Source of the DNA: Flavobacterium endophyticum | Lineage (GTDB): Bacteria > Bacteroidota > Bacteroidia > Flavobacteriales > Flavobacteriaceae | Assembly: GCF_003634455.1 (NCBI RefSeq) | Contig: NZ_RBLC01000001.1 | Coordinates: 1,313,927-1,377,926, forward strand | Reading direction: 5' to 3' | DNA length: 64,000 nt | Shown: positions 34,810 through 45,100 of the stretch, piece after piece | Position numbering within the stretch: position 1 is the stretch's first letter | Layout: the number at the start of each line of letters is the position of its first letter | The notes under the pieces: model-generated | Told to the model about the DNA's origin: nothing | Seen by the model: the letters and a program-made list of their open reading frames with translations, nothing else | The model's database searches: none | Made by a program: the position numbers and the translations under genes

Positions 34810-36891
34810 TTATTTCTTCGTCTCCGAAGCCAGATATACTTCTTCTGTTGGCGATTTCGATTTCCTTTCTGAAGGAAAGAAGAAACTCATCGGCTTGCTC
34901 TTAAAATGTTTCCAGATGGACGAAATAATAAATCGTATTTCCAACAGCGGAATATTTCTAGAACGGAAGGCCAATCCCAGCGATAAGGCAAAACTTACCA
35001 AGAAATTGACAAGGCCAATAACACCAATTCCGATAATCCCCCATGTTATTAACGACAAAGTTACCATAAAATCTGCTCCGTACAGCCCTAAGGCCAAATT
35101 GCCGCTGGCGAAGGTAATATGCCTTACATCGAGATTTAGCCCAAAAAACAAGCCTATAGAGGCCGTAGAGCCCATGAAAACCCCAAACCAAAGATTGGAA
35201 ATGACACCTGCCCATTTTTTCTCATAAAGATCTGCTAGTTTTTTGGTCTTGTTCCTGCCGAAAGTCATTTTCAAGACGGGATGCTCTTGTATTCTGTAAT
35301 ACACTTGGTGGTGTTTGTCTCTGTTGGCTATGCTTCCTGAGATAATTCCGGAAAGGAAAAGAAAAACTCCCGCAATTGCCGCATGAAAAATGGCCATGGA
35401 ATGAACCGGACTCAAATCTGTAAGCAATTTTGTCCATTTAGAAGCTGCTATGTTGTATCCGAAGGCATAATCAATCAGCCAGATTCCCAACAATGAAACA
35501 GGAAAAGCCATGATTACGTTTCCTACAAAAGCGATGAACTGTGACCTAAAAACACGGGCAAAAAGCACAGCAAACGCCTGGTGTTTTTCGGATGGATTGC
35601 CTTGTTTTTTCATACCTTGTTCCAAAGCCCGAATCAAGGCCGAAGCTGTCATTGCTGGCTGTTTTGTCGCCAAAGTAAAACCGCATAGGTAAATCGCGAT
35701 AAATCCGAGCGAATAATTCATGCTGTATAAAAAAGCATGTCCGAAATCGCTCGTCTCAACTTTTCCGAGCAGTACTTTTATAATGCAAAGAATTCCTACG
35801 ATAAGCCCTCCTCCTAAAGCCGCGCGAAACATCTTGAAATACTCCTGTCTGGTTTCTGTAATGTATTTTTCTCCTGTTTTTGCGGTATGCTGTGTCACTT
35901 CATACGACAAAAGCTGCGTGCTTTCGCTTACGAGTCCTCGGATATCATTCTTATAGCAATTGTATTTTATGAGCTTGAGCGCTAGTTGGATTCCATTATT
36001 CGTTTTGTTTTCTTCCCGATCGACGACCAAAAGCGGAATCAATACTTTCAACCTATGGAGCTGTTGGCGAATGCGAAGCAGGTTTTGGTTAACTCGTAAT
36101 GAAATTCCATATTTTGAAGAATTAGCAAAGGCTTTTTCAACAAAATCATCGCATTGCTTGTGCAGTATCAGCAATTGTTTGTAATAAAGATCGGAAGACG
36201 TAATAAAATGTTTGTTTTTTGGATCTCGAAGAATGTCATCAATCTGATGAAGTTCTTTTTCAAAAGCAGCAAAAGGACTTTCCAAACTATCGTATTCGGG
36301 AACCATTTTTATGACATCGGTTTCCATCGCACGTCCACTGATACGCTGCGTGATGATGTTCATGGAAAGCAACATTTCTGACAGTACCGAATCTTCTTCA
36401 ATCGTATCATAAATCGGCTTGAACAGCAACAAATCGTGAAGTTCTTCAATCTGCGAAATAGAAATTTTATTTACCCAGATCGTATCGGTATTCATATAAA
36501 ATACCTGATTGAGTACATATTCTAAGGAATTTTTGTTTGGCTGGTAGGGTAATAATTTGGAAAAGATTCTCTTTCTAACTTCAAAAATAAAATCGACATC
36601 GCGCAGGATTCCTGCGTCAGAAAGAAATTTGTTGAATTTTTTATTGTGAAGCAGTTTTTTCAGATAGTATGAAAACTGCAGTCTAATGAAGTCGTTTTTA
36701 TGAAGAAAATCTAACAATTCTTGTATGTCGACAGTTTTCACTGTCTTTGGTTTTTTAGGCCGTATGATACTGACTAACTGCACTAATAGTTCGATTTCAT
36801 CATTCGCCTGCGTCCATAACTGGCTTTCGTCAAAATAGTGCGTCAAAAAAGAGGTGATGGAAATTTTCGGCTTGGATTTTCTGTTTTTCAT
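34810..36891 (-). CDS. SpecificRecomb (COG4389)-family membrane protein
   Basis: 693 residues. Databases often label this family site-specific recombinase, but the sequence is a membrane protein. Residues 1-355 are soluble and helical. Residues 355-650 hold about six membrane helices (ALGGGLIVGILCIIKVLLG, YSMNYSLGFIAIYLCGF, QFIAFVGNVIMAFPVSLLGIW and others). TKQPAMTASALIRALEQ is a conserved family stretch. No recombinase active site (Tyr or Ser) is visible, so I would not infer DNA recombination. Single gene, divergent from the CYTH gene. Confidence 0.82.
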   Translation of the reverse strand: MKNRKSKPKISITSFLTHYFDESQLWTQANDEIELLVQLVSIIRPKKPKTVKTVDIQELLDFLHKNDFIRLQFSYYLKKLLHNKKFNKFLSDAGILRDVDFIFEVRKRIFSKLLPYQPNKNSLEYVLNQVFYMNTDTIWVNKISISQIEELHDLLLFKPIYDTIEEDSVLSEMLLSMNIITQRISGRAMETDVIKMVPEYDSLESPFAAFEKELHQIDDILRDPKNKHFITSSDLYYKQLLILHKQCDDFVEKAFANSSKYGISLRVNQNLLRIRQQLHRLKVLIPLLVVDREENKTNNGIQLALKLIKYNCYKNDIRGLVSESTQLLSYEVTQHTAKTGEKYITETRQEYFKMFRAALGGGLIVGILCIIKVLLGKVETSDFGHAFLYSMNYSLGFIAIYLCGFTLATKQPAMTASALIRALEQGMKKQGNPSEKHQAFAVLFARVFRSQFIAFVGNVIMAFPVSLLGIWLIDYAFGYNIAASKWTKLLTDLSPVHSMAIFHAAIAGVFLFLSGIISGSIANRDKHHQVYYRIQEHPVLKMTFGRNKTKKLADLYEKKWAGVISNLWFGVFMGSTASIGLFFGLNLDVRHITFASGNLALGLYGADFMVTLSLITWGIIGIGVIGLVNFLVSFALSLGLAFRSRNIPLLEIRFIISSIWKHFKSKPMSFFFPSERKSKSPTEEVYLASETKK

Positions 36892-36972
36892 GGAGTTTTA
36901 ACTTAAGCTTATATTGTAAAAATACGAATAGAAGTGCATTTATCAGTAACTTCGTCCATAAAAACACATCCT

Positions 36973-37446
36973 ATGCTCGAAATAGAAAGAAAATTCCTTG
37001 TCAAATCTGATGATTTCAAGGCTGTTGCTTTCGCCAAAAACCAGATTGCACAAGGCTACCTCAACAGCCATCCTGAAAGAACCGTACGCATCCGAATCAA
37101 AGGAGAAAGCGGCTTTCTGACCATAAAAGGAAAAGGCAATGAAAGCGGGGTTTCGCGTCTTGAATGGGAAACTGAAATTCCGCTGACAGAAGCCAAAAGC
37201 CTCATCAAGCTTTGTGAAAACGGCGTTATTGATAAAATACGTTATGAAGTAAAAGCAGGGAATCATATTTTTGAGGTGGATGAATTTTTTGGCGACAATG
37301 AAGGATTGGTCGTTGCTGAAATCGAGCTCCAATCGGAAGATGAAACTTTTGAGAAACCCGAATGGCTAGGTCAAGAAGTTACTAACGATGAACGCTATTA
37401 CAATGCTTTTTTAAGCAATCATCCGTATACGACTTGGAAAAAATAA
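36973..37446 (+). CDS. CYTH-domain triphosphate-binding protein
   Basis: 157 residues from ATG 36973; the ATG at 36934 would add 13 residues without family similarity. The N-terminal EIERKFL is the ExExK metal/phosphate motif. Alternating basic residues follow (RTVRIRIKGESGFLTIKGKG) and acidic ones later (EVDEFFGDNEGLVVAEIEL), which line the CYTH tunnel. Such enzymes hydrolyse inorganic triphosphate or thiamine triphosphate, or form cAMP. In Bacteroidota a triphosphatase role is most likely, but this is inference. Confidence 0.9.
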   Translation: MLEIERKFLVKSDDFKAVAFAKNQIAQGYLNSHPERTVRIRIKGESGFLTIKGKGNESGVSRLEWETEIPLTEAKSLIKLCENGVIDKIRYEVKAGNHIFEVDEFFGDNEGLVVAEIELQSEDETFEKPEWLGQEVTNDERYYNAFLSNHPYTTWKK

Positions 37447-37475
37447 CTCCAGATTATAATTGCATTATTTATAGA

Positions 37476-38393
37476 ATGAAAAAATACTTTATCGCATTTT
37501 TATTGTTGTTGGCGGCTCAGGCGATGGTTGCCCAAAAAATGACAACGCTGACGTATTTCCAGAATGATACGTTAAAGCTCGACTTGGACTTGTTTCTTCC
37601 TGAAAAAGCTTCGAGTGAAAAGCTTCCTTTGCTTTTGTATGTGCATGGCGGTGGATTTTCAGGAGGCGAAAGGCAGTCGGGTTATGACCTCTGTCGCTAT
37701 TTGGCTAAAAATGGTTACGCAAGCGCGACTATAACGTATACTTTATATGCGAAAGGCAAGAAATTCAGCTGTGACGGTATTCTTTCAGAAAAAATAAAAG
37801 CTTTTCAATATGCGGTGAATGACCTGTGGCTGGCTACTTCGTTTTTTATAAAAAACAGCGCCAAATATACTATTGATACTTCAAAGATTTTTATTGCTGG
37901 TTCTAGCGCTGGAGCCGAAACCGTGCTTCATGCCGCTTTTTGGGATTTCAAGACAATGAATCTTTACAACAATTCGTTGCCGGAGAATTTTAGATACGCA
38001 GGCCTTGTTTCTGGAGCAGGCGCTATCATGGACCTGAATCTTATTACGCAGAAAAACGTAATCCCGATGTTCTTTTTTCATGGAAATGGCGATTCGACCG
38101 TACCTTATGGAACAGCGCCACATCATTATTGCAAGACAAATGCTTCGGGCTGGCTGATGCTTTTTGGGTCTTATTCGATTTATAACCGTTTATTGGAGAT
38201 GAATGGTTCGGTATCGCTTTATACTTTTTGCGGCGGCGGCCATGAATACAGCGGCTACTTGTTTGAAAAGGAACAGCATCATATCTTGAATTTCTTAAAT
38301 GATGTCTCAAAAGGGAAGAAATTCCAAAACCATGAAATCATTGCTACGGGAAAGAAAAACGATAAATCGGCAGCCTATACATTTTGCGACTGA
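37476..38393 (+). CDS. Secreted alpha/beta hydrolase (esterase-like)
   Basis: About 305 residues from ATG 37476. A signal peptide (KKYFIAFLLLLAAQAMVAQ) precedes an alpha/beta-hydrolase fold: the oxyanion-hole stretch LLLYVHGGGFSGGER, the nucleophile elbow IFIAGSSAGAE, the Asp region FFFHGNGDSTVPYG and the catalytic His in GGGHEYSG. The HGGG pattern is that of hormone-sensitive-lipase-type esterases. Substrate unknown. An upstream in-frame ATG at 37434 overlaps the CYTH gene and would bury the signal peptide. Confidence 0.88.
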   Translation: MKKYFIAFLLLLAAQAMVAQKMTTLTYFQNDTLKLDLDLFLPEKASSEKLPLLLYVHGGGFSGGERQSGYDLCRYLAKNGYASATITYTLYAKGKKFSCDGILSEKIKAFQYAVNDLWLATSFFIKNSAKYTIDTSKIFIAGSSAGAETVLHAAFWDFKTMNLYNNSLPENFRYAGLVSGAGAIMDLNLITQKNVIPMFFFHGNGDSTVPYGTAPHHYCKTNASGWLMLFGSYSIYNRLLEMNGSVSLYTFCGGGHEYSGYLFEKEQHHILNFLNDVSKGKKFQNHEIIATGKKNDKSAAYTFCD

Positions 38394-38395
38394 TA

Positions 38396-39007
38396 TTATT
38401 CTGGCTTGTACTGTTCCACTAATTCTAGTCTTTTTACAATTGATTTCTTCTCTAATATCGTTCCGGGTGACAATACCGCATTGGCTCCAATCCGAGAATC
38501 GTCACCAATTAATGAGCCAAACTTATCTGATTTTGTATCGATGACATGTTCCTTATAGAGCACAGAAATATTTTTGACTTCCCTTTCGTTATAGTGGTTG
38601 GCCGCTATAGAACCGGCTTCGAAATTGACATTCCTACCTACAATGCTATTTCCGATATAATTGAAATGGGCAATAGCAGTTCCAGAACAGATAATACTGT
38701 TTTTGATTTCGCATCCGGGGCCAATCTTGACCGATTTATCAAGATAGACGCCTTCTCTGAAATAGGCATTAGCTCCAACAAAACAATTTTCTCCAACTAT
38801 GGCCGGCTGTTTTAAAATGGCTCCACTTTCGATTACGGCTGGCTTATGGATGGCAATTCCGTCTTGGATTTTATAGTCGTTACCCAATCCAGAAATAATC
38901 TCATATAGAATTTCTTTGAGGTTGTTGGTTATTTCCCACGGAAGCATTTCTGTATGGTTTGGGAAGTTTTGCGTAAAATTGTCTATAAAATCATGTATCG
39001 AAATCAT
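38396..39007 (-). CDS. Left-handed beta-helix (LpxA/GlmU-C-like) protein
   Basis: 203 residues. From residue 50 on, hexapeptide repeats build a left-handed beta-helix (IAIHKPAVIESGAILKQPAIVGENCFVGANAYFRE-type turns, cut here for length). HFNYIGNSIVGRNVNFEAGSIAANHYN holds features of the GlmU acetyltransferase active site. There is no uridylyltransferase half, so it is not a full GlmU. It may acetylate a sugar nucleotide or work as a scaffold. It lies 12 bases after a GNAT gene on the same transcript. Confidence 0.8.
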   Translation of the reverse strand: MISIHDFIDNFTQNFPNHTEMLPWEITNNLKEILYEIISGLGNDYKIQDGIAIHKPAVIESGAILKQPAIVGENCFVGANAYFREGVYLDKSVKIGPGCEIKNSIICSGTAIAHFNYIGNSIVGRNVNFEAGSIAANHYNEREVKNISVLYKEHVIDTKSDKFGSLIGDDSRIGANAVLSPGTILEKKSIVKRLELVEQYKPE

Positions 39008-39019
39008 TGTATCTGGTGT

Positions 39020-39718
39020 TTAAATCTTGCTTTCTTTATGCTTTGTAATATGCCAAAAACTAATCTTGCGTCTTGTTCTAAATCCGAGTTTTTCATAAAG
39101 TTTTATGGCGCCTTCGTTATTTTCGACTACATGTAGGTAAGGCGTCTTATTTTGAGCAAAGATGGCATTTGTGGCATGAGCGACCAATTGCTTGGCATAG
39201 CCTTTTCCCGTATGTTCTGGATGCGTAATTACGGCGCTGATCTCGACGAAATCTTCCATCTTCATACGCTCTCCTGTTACGGCAACTAGCTGGCCGTTTT
39301 CGAAAATCCCAAAATAGTTCCCTAGTAAGGCTGTTTTCTTTTTGAAATAGCCAGGCTGAACCAAATTGACCAAATCATACAAGGCATCTATGTGTTCTTC
39401 TGTTAATTGAATGATAGTGTCTTTTGGGTCAATAGCAATTTTGCAATCAACAATCATTTGGGTACATATTAATTCGTTCTTCAATACCAACTGGTCAGAA
39501 AGCACAGGCTTATCTCCTACTATAAAAAAACTATCGGCTAATAAGGAATAAGCATCGATATTGCCTGAGTTGTCTTCTTGGATTTCAAAACCTCCAAACG
39601 GACAATAATCTGGATGGTAAAATTTTATGTTTTTGTAATTAATTGCAAAATCCCGATGACTTTCGGATAAAGAATGCCAAACGGGATTGTCTAATTTTGT
39701 ATCGTCTTGAAAATTCAT
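39020..39718 (-). CDS. GNAT-family N-acetyltransferase
   Basis: About 232 residues. The C-terminal GNAT core is clear: VAVTGERMKMEDFVEISAVIT, then the acetyl-CoA loop THPEHTGKGYAKQLVAHATN, then LHVVENNEGAIKLYEKLGF. The first 110 residues form a separate N-terminal lobe (YHPDYCPFGGFEIQEDN). The same layout is found in FR47-like proteins of this phylum. The substrate is unknown. A promoter lies at 39761-39793, and the beta-helix protein follows in the same operon. Confidence 0.86.
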   Translation of the reverse strand: MNFQDDTKLDNPVWHSLSESHRDFAINYKNIKFYHPDYCPFGGFEIQEDNSGNIDAYSLLADSFFIVGDKPVLSDQLVLKNELICTQMIVDCKIAIDPKDTIIQLTEEHIDALYDLVNLVQPGYFKKKTALLGNYFGIFENGQLVAVTGERMKMEDFVEISAVITHPEHTGKGYAKQLVAHATNAIFAQNKTPYLHVVENNEGAIKLYEKLGFRTRRKISFWHITKHKESKI

Positions 39719-39760
39719 AATCAATCTAGGATGTGGCTATCTTAAACAGGCGCACACTCA

Positions 39761-39793
39761 CAAATATAGCGATTTCAAGGTTTTCTAAGGCAA
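39761..39793 (-). promoter_or_regulatory. Promoter of the GNAT/beta-helix operon
   Basis: Reverse-strand TTG at 39791-39793, a 22-base spacer and TATATTTG at 39761-39768. Confidence 0.55.
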
Positions 39794-39794
39794 G

Positions 39795-40244
39795 CTATGC
39801 TTCCTTATTTTTTGCCAAAATATAGTTATCTAGGCTATAGTTACAGCTGCCGATCGTGCTCAAAAGAAAGGCCGCTGCGGCACCCGTAAATACGGAATAG
39901 TCTAATGGCGGTTTCAATCCGAAGCTCAACGTCATTGCTATGGCAAAGCTGACAAGCAGGATACCCGAAAATAGTGAGACCCATTTTAGCTTGTAACCGA
40001 TAATTAATAATAAAGGCAGCAGTATTTCTAAGGCTGTTGCGACATACGCCAGCAGTGTTCCAACTTCGGGGGAAGCAAAGGAATTGACCGAATTTGAATA
40101 TTCAAGAAAATTGCTCCAATTTCCCCAGCTGACTGATTTGCTGCCGGGCGCACCCCATAGTCCAAAACGGTCTGCTACTGCTGACAGGAACGATACCGAA
40201 AGGGCCGTTCTTAAAAAAACCTGAGAGAAAGTTTTCATTTTCAT
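39795..40244 (-). CDS. DoxX-family membrane protein
   Basis: 149 residues with four membrane helices (VFLRTALSVSFLSAVADRFG, VGTLLAYVATALEILLPLLLI, KWVSLFSGILLVSFAIAMTL, FTGAAAAFLLSTIG). AVADRFGLWG and the helix order are typical of DoxX-like proteins. Some members help quinone-linked redox chemistry, but for this one nothing more can be said. TATTTTTG on the reverse strand at 40268-40275 is a possible -7 box. Confidence 0.82.
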   Translation of the reverse strand: MKMKTFSQVFLRTALSVSFLSAVADRFGLWGAPGSKSVSWGNWSNFLEYSNSVNSFASPEVGTLLAYVATALEILLPLLLIIGYKLKWVSLFSGILLVSFAIAMTLSFGLKPPLDYSVFTGAAAAFLLSTIGSCNYSLDNYILAKNKEA

Positions 40245-40333
40245 AGCGATTTATTTTTAGCAAATTTCAAAAATATTCTCGTACGAAAACTTAAACTACA
40301 TTAAGAAATGCAGACTCAGTAATTTATGTAGCC

Positions 40334-40612
40334 TTATTCGTTTTTGACAGGGATAGAACGGTATACCGACGAACCTCCTACCTCATCAATATTTACATCT
40401 AATTCATCAGAAGTATTGATGCTTTTGATATTTACATCAATCGAGCCATCTGCATTGAGGGGAACTTGTGCGTAATTTTTAGATGGAATCATCGTATTAT
40501 TTGGCCCTGCTGCATAGGCTTTAGGAATGATCTCAATGTTTTGCAATGTCAGAATTGTCAGGCATAGCGCAATGATAGTTAAAACCAGTTTTGTATAAAA
40601 ATCTGTCTTCAT
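40334..40612 (-). CDS. Small exported protein of unknown function
   Basis: 92 residues. An N-terminal hydrophobic segment (LVLTIIALCLTILTLQNI) acts as signal or anchor. The mature part NYAQVPLNADGSIDVNIKSI followed by ELDVNIDEVGG resembles small conserved flavobacterial proteins with an alternating DVNI pattern. No function is known. It stands alone, with no close partner. Confidence 0.7.
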   Translation of the reverse strand: MKTDFYTKLVLTIIALCLTILTLQNIEIIPKAYAAGPNNTMIPSKNYAQVPLNADGSIDVNIKSINTSDELDVNIDEVGGSSVYRSIPVKNE

Positions 40613-40665
40613 AATGTATTGTTTTTTAAGATTGTTTCTTGAGGCGTACCAAAATCAATGCCACT

Positions 40666-40706
40666 AAAAACAAAAAACCACCGAATATCGAAATATCCGA
40701 TGGTTT
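40666..40706 (-). terminator. Terminator of the RND efflux operon
   Basis: On the minus strand CCATCGGATAT-TTCG-ATATTCGGTGG forms an 11-bp stem with a UUCG-type loop and is followed by a T-run. It lies 45 bases after the last gene of the operon. Confidence 0.88.
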
Positions 40707-40750
40707 TGAACAAAAACAAAATCAATCATAATTCCGCAAGCGGAACTATA

Positions 40751-42151
40751 TTATTGCCATCCGCCACCAAGGGCCCTGTATAATTGGATAATGGCATTGT
40801 ATTGTTTGTATTTATTGTCAATTAAATTCAATTCGGTATTCAGGGCATTGTCTTTAGCCGTCAATACTTCTAGATAGTTTACCAGACCGTAAGTCAATAA
40901 TTCATCAGAATAGTCGGCTGCTTTTTTAAGAGCATCGACTTGCTTTTCGCGAATCGTAATTTTTGCCGTTTCGTTATTGTATTGCGCCAAAGCATCAGAA
41001 ACTTCTCTTCCTGCCGTAAGCAATGATTGCTCAAATTGGAGATAGGCTTTTTCTTGATTGGCTTTTGCCACTTCAAAACGGGTCTTGATTTGTCTTTGGT
41101 TAAAAATCGGCTGTGTCAATCCTGTAACTACATTCGCAAAAAAGGAATTCGCACTGAACCATTGCTGCAAATCAATACTTTGAAAACCGCCGGTTGCCGT
41201 TACTTTGAATGTAGGATAGAAATTGCTTCTGGCTACATTGGTCTGCTCAAAAGTAGAAATCAGGTTATATTCTGCCGCAATAACGTCCGGTCGATTACGA
41301 AGCAATGTTGCTGGAACACCCAATGTAATTTCAGGCTGCATCGCTTGGTCTTCCAACGTGCTTCTTTCTATTTTTCTAGGCGATTCTCCTAAAAGAATAC
41401 TCAAGGCATTTTCTAAAATAATTACATTGTTTTTTAAATCGGCAATGATTATTTCGGTAGCATATTTCTGTGCTTCTGTCTGCTTTACTCCCACTTCGTT
41501 TACATTTCCTGCATCTTTAAGGGCAAGAATTGTCTCGATGCTTTCGTTTCTGTTGATCAATGTTTGTTCCGCCACCTTGATTTGGGCATCCATAGAAAGC
41601 AACTGGTAATAAGTAGATGCGATATTAGCAATCAGCTGTGTCTTTACGGCTTGGTTGGCCGCTATTGTCTGAAGATATGCCGCATTCGCTGCACGCTTGT
41701 TACTTCTGATTTTCCCCCAGATATCGGCTTCCCAAGAAAGCGTTCCTGTCAACTGATATTGGTCGGTACTTCTGTCTTGCAAAAAGGAACCCAATTGGCT
41801 GTTCTTAGAAAGCTGCTGGTGTGTCCAATCAGCATTTCCAGAAAGTGTCGGGAAATAGCCTGCTTTTCCTTGTTTCATCGTTGCTTCTGCCGCCACAATA
41901 TTCTGCATGGCAATTCGGATGTCCAAGTTATTCTGCAATCCTTTTTTGATATGCCCTTGCAGGATAGGATCTGTAAATACTTTGTCCCATGAAACATTGG
42001 CAAGCGAAGTAGAATCTGTAGAAACGACTTCTGTCCTGTAAAGGTCCTCTGTTTTCATCTCCGGCCTGTCGTATTTTTTCGCGACGAAGCAAGACTGCAT
42101 CACGACTGCCGCTAGGACAAGTAGGCTTATTTTATATATCTTATTCTTCAT
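40751..42151 (-). CDS. RND efflux outer-membrane factor (TolC/NodT-family lipoprotein)
   Basis: 466 residues. It is the outer-membrane channel of a tripartite pump. The signal ends VVMQSC (lipid anchor at Cys21). Two repeats of the OEP domain contain long helices (LDIRIAMQNIVAAEATMKQGKAGYFP, TYYQLLSMDAQIKVAEQTL, YSDELLTYGLVNYLEVLTA). Its start overlaps the end of the RND transporter gene by 11 bases, so it is translationally coupled. Length is normal. It works with the adaptor and transporter encoded just upstream. Confidence 0.94.
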   Translation of the reverse strand: MKNKIYKISLLVLAAVVMQSCFVAKKYDRPEMKTEDLYRTEVVSTDSTSLANVSWDKVFTDPILQGHIKKGLQNNLDIRIAMQNIVAAEATMKQGKAGYFPTLSGNADWTHQQLSKNSQLGSFLQDRSTDQYQLTGTLSWEADIWGKIRSNKRAANAAYLQTIAANQAVKTQLIANIASTYYQLLSMDAQIKVAEQTLINRNESIETILALKDAGNVNEVGVKQTEAQKYATEIIIADLKNNVIILENALSILLGESPRKIERSTLEDQAMQPEITLGVPATLLRNRPDVIAAEYNLISTFEQTNVARSNFYPTFKVTATGGFQSIDLQQWFSANSFFANVVTGLTQPIFNQRQIKTRFEVAKANQEKAYLQFEQSLLTAGREVSDALAQYNNETAKITIREKQVDALKKAADYSDELLTYGLVNYLEVLTAKDNALNTELNLIDNKYKQYNAIIQLYRALGGGWQ

Positions 42152-45100
42152 ATTCTTCGTTTAAAAGTATAACGTCAGACTCTTTTTCTTGAAATGGCTT
42201 GCCGGAAATTCTTTCCTGCAGTGACTGGAAGATCACGAACAATACCGGAATTACGAATACTCCGAATATGGTTCCGATTAACATACCACCAACAGCACCC
42301 ATACCAATAGATCGGTTACCTACAGCTCCAACTCCAGAAGCTAATGCCAATGGCAACAGACCGAAGATAAAGGCCAAGGAAGTCATCAAGATTGGTCGGA
42401 GACGTGCTTTTGCTCCTTCAATTGCAGACTGCATCAAGTCCATTCCGTGGCGTCGCCGCTGGATGGCAAATTCCACGATCAGGATGGCATTCTTCGCGAG
42501 TAGTCCGATAAGCATGATTAGCGCTACTTGGAAATAGATGTTATTTTCTAATCCGGCCAGCTTCACAAATCCGATTGCTCCGGCAATACCTACAGGCAAA
42601 GACAGCAATACAGACAATGGAACTAAGTAGCTTTCATACTGCGCACTCAACAGGAAGTAAACAAATATCAAGCTTAAAAGGAATACGCCTGCTGCTTGTG
42701 TCCCAGCCAAAATTTCCTCACGGGTCATACCCGAAAATTCATACGTATAGCTTTTTGGCAAATGTTGCGCCGCTACTTCTTGAATTGCCTTGATAGCATC
42801 TCCAGAACTGTAGCCCGGCTTCGCTTTTCCGTTTACGTTAACAGCTTTCAACATGTTAAATCTTGCTACAGCTTCTGGCCCATAAATTCTCTTGAAATCA
42901 ATGAACTGGCTGATGGCAACTTGCTGGTTGTTGGCGTTTCTTACGTAGATATTATTAATCGATTCTTCTGTCGCTCTGTCTGATGGTTTCGCTTGAATCA
43001 TCACACGGTACTGTTTACCGAATTTGTTGAAATCAGTCGTGTACAATCCTCCATAATACCCTTGCATCGTGTTGAAGATGTCCGAAATAGACACTCCAGC
43101 ATCTTTAGCTCTTTCCACATTGATATCCATTTGGTATTGCGGGAAGCTTGGGTTGAAATTGGTCATCGCATATTGGATTTCCGGCCTTTTCATCAATTCG
43201 CCCAAGAACTCGTTGCTGACTTTGCTGACAGTTGCCCAATCATCATCGCCTTTATCTTGAATCTTGAATTCGAAACCATCTGCCGTACCAAATCCTTGAA
43301 CACTCGGAGGTGTAAAGAACAACGCTCTAGCATCTTTGAAATGGGCAGTTCTTCCGAAAAGCTCTCCAACGACAGCATCAACTTGCTGGTTGGCTTCTTT
43401 ACGATAAGCCCAATCTTTTAATTTGATTACAGTAAAGGCATACGAACCACCGTTTACGTTGTTCAGCAAGCTGAATCCGACAACGCTCATCCTTGCTTCT
43501 ACGATATCCATAGAGGCCAAGATAGAATCTAATTCGTTTACTGCTTTTTGTGTTTTTTCTAATGTTGTTCCTGGAGGCAGTGTTAAATCGGCCATGATGA
43601 TTCCCCTGTCTTCATTAGGAATAAATCCTGCAGGAGTCGTCTGGAACAAGAAATAAGTGATTCCCACAAAAACCAATAATGCTATTCCAGTTACCCATTT
43701 TTTTCGTACCAAGAATCTTAATGAACCAGTATATTTGTCGTTCATCTTGTTGAACCCTGTATTGAAAGCCAAGAAAAATCGGTCTTTCAGGTTCTTTTTA
43801 TGATGATCTGAATCTTTATGCGGTTTCAAAAACAGGGCACATAATGCCGGGCTCAAAGTCAATGCGTTTACTGCCGAAATCAAAATCGATATCGCCAGCG
43901 TAATCGCAAACTGCTGGTAGAATACTCCCGACGGTCCGCTTAGGAACGATACCGGAATAAATACCGCCGACATGACCAATGTAATCGAAACGATCGCTCC
44001 GGAGATTTCGCTCATCGCAGAAAGCGTAGCTTCTTTTCCAGATTTGGCTCCTTCGTCGAGTTTGGCGTGCACCGCCTCGACGACGACAATGGCATCATCG
44101 ACGACAATACCGATCGCAAGGATCATCGCGAACAACGTAAGCATGTTGATCGAGAATCCGAAGAGCTGCAGGAAGAAGAACGTTCCGATGATCGCTACTG
44201 GTACAGCAATAGCAGGAATTAACGTAGAACGGAAATCTTGCAGGAAGAGGAATACCACGATAAATACTAAAATGAACGCTTCTACCAAAGTAGAGATTAC
44301 TTTGCTGATCGACGCATCAAGGAAGGTTTTAGTGTTGTATGGAATTACATAATCTACTCCTTTTGGGAAGTCAGGTTTTGTTTCTTCCAAAATCGACATT
44401 ACTTCGGTGATGATATCTTGCGCATTAGAACCTGAAGTCTGGAATACCCCAACGGCTACACCTTCTTGGCCCATCGCAATGTTTTTCGTACCGTAGTTGA
44501 AACCTCCTAATTCTACAGTAGCAACGTCTTTCAAGTGAAGGAAGTTACCATTTCCTGTAGATTTTATTACGATATTTTCATAATCTTCAATTTCGGAAAG
44601 CCTTCCTTTATATTTGATTACGTATTCATACACTCCTTCGGCATTTTCACCAAATTTACCTGGCGCTGCTTCTACATTCTGTTCTTGCAGTGCGGCTTGG
44701 ATGTCTTTTGGCAATACGCCATACGTAGCCATTTTTTCTGGATCGATCCAGACTCTCATCGAGTAGTCTTTCGCTCCGAATACGTTTACCTGTCCGACTC
44801 CTTTTACACGTTGTAATTTTGGAACCAAGTTGATTTTAGCGTAGTTCTGGATATAGGTCTCGTCAAAGTCTTTATTTTTTGAATAAAGCGCAAAGAACAT
44901 CAAGGCGCTCGTCTGGCTTTTCAGGGTAGTAACCCCAGTCTGCACAACGGCTTGTGGCAATTTGCTTGTGGCACGAGAAACCCTGTTTTGAACGTTTACG
45001 GCGGCAATATCCGGATCCACTCCAAGCTCGAAATACACCGAGATTTTGGCAGAACCGTCATTGGCAGCAGAAGAAGTCATGTAAGTCATTCCTTCTACAC

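Noticed and set aside
34810..36891. A true site-specific recombinase
   Set aside because: The family name suggests it, but the protein has about six membrane helices and no Tyr or Ser recombinase catalytic pattern.
42575..43421. Plus-strand frames inside the RND transporter gene
   Set aside because: They are antisense shadows of a fully conserved transporter, with no start or promoter signals.
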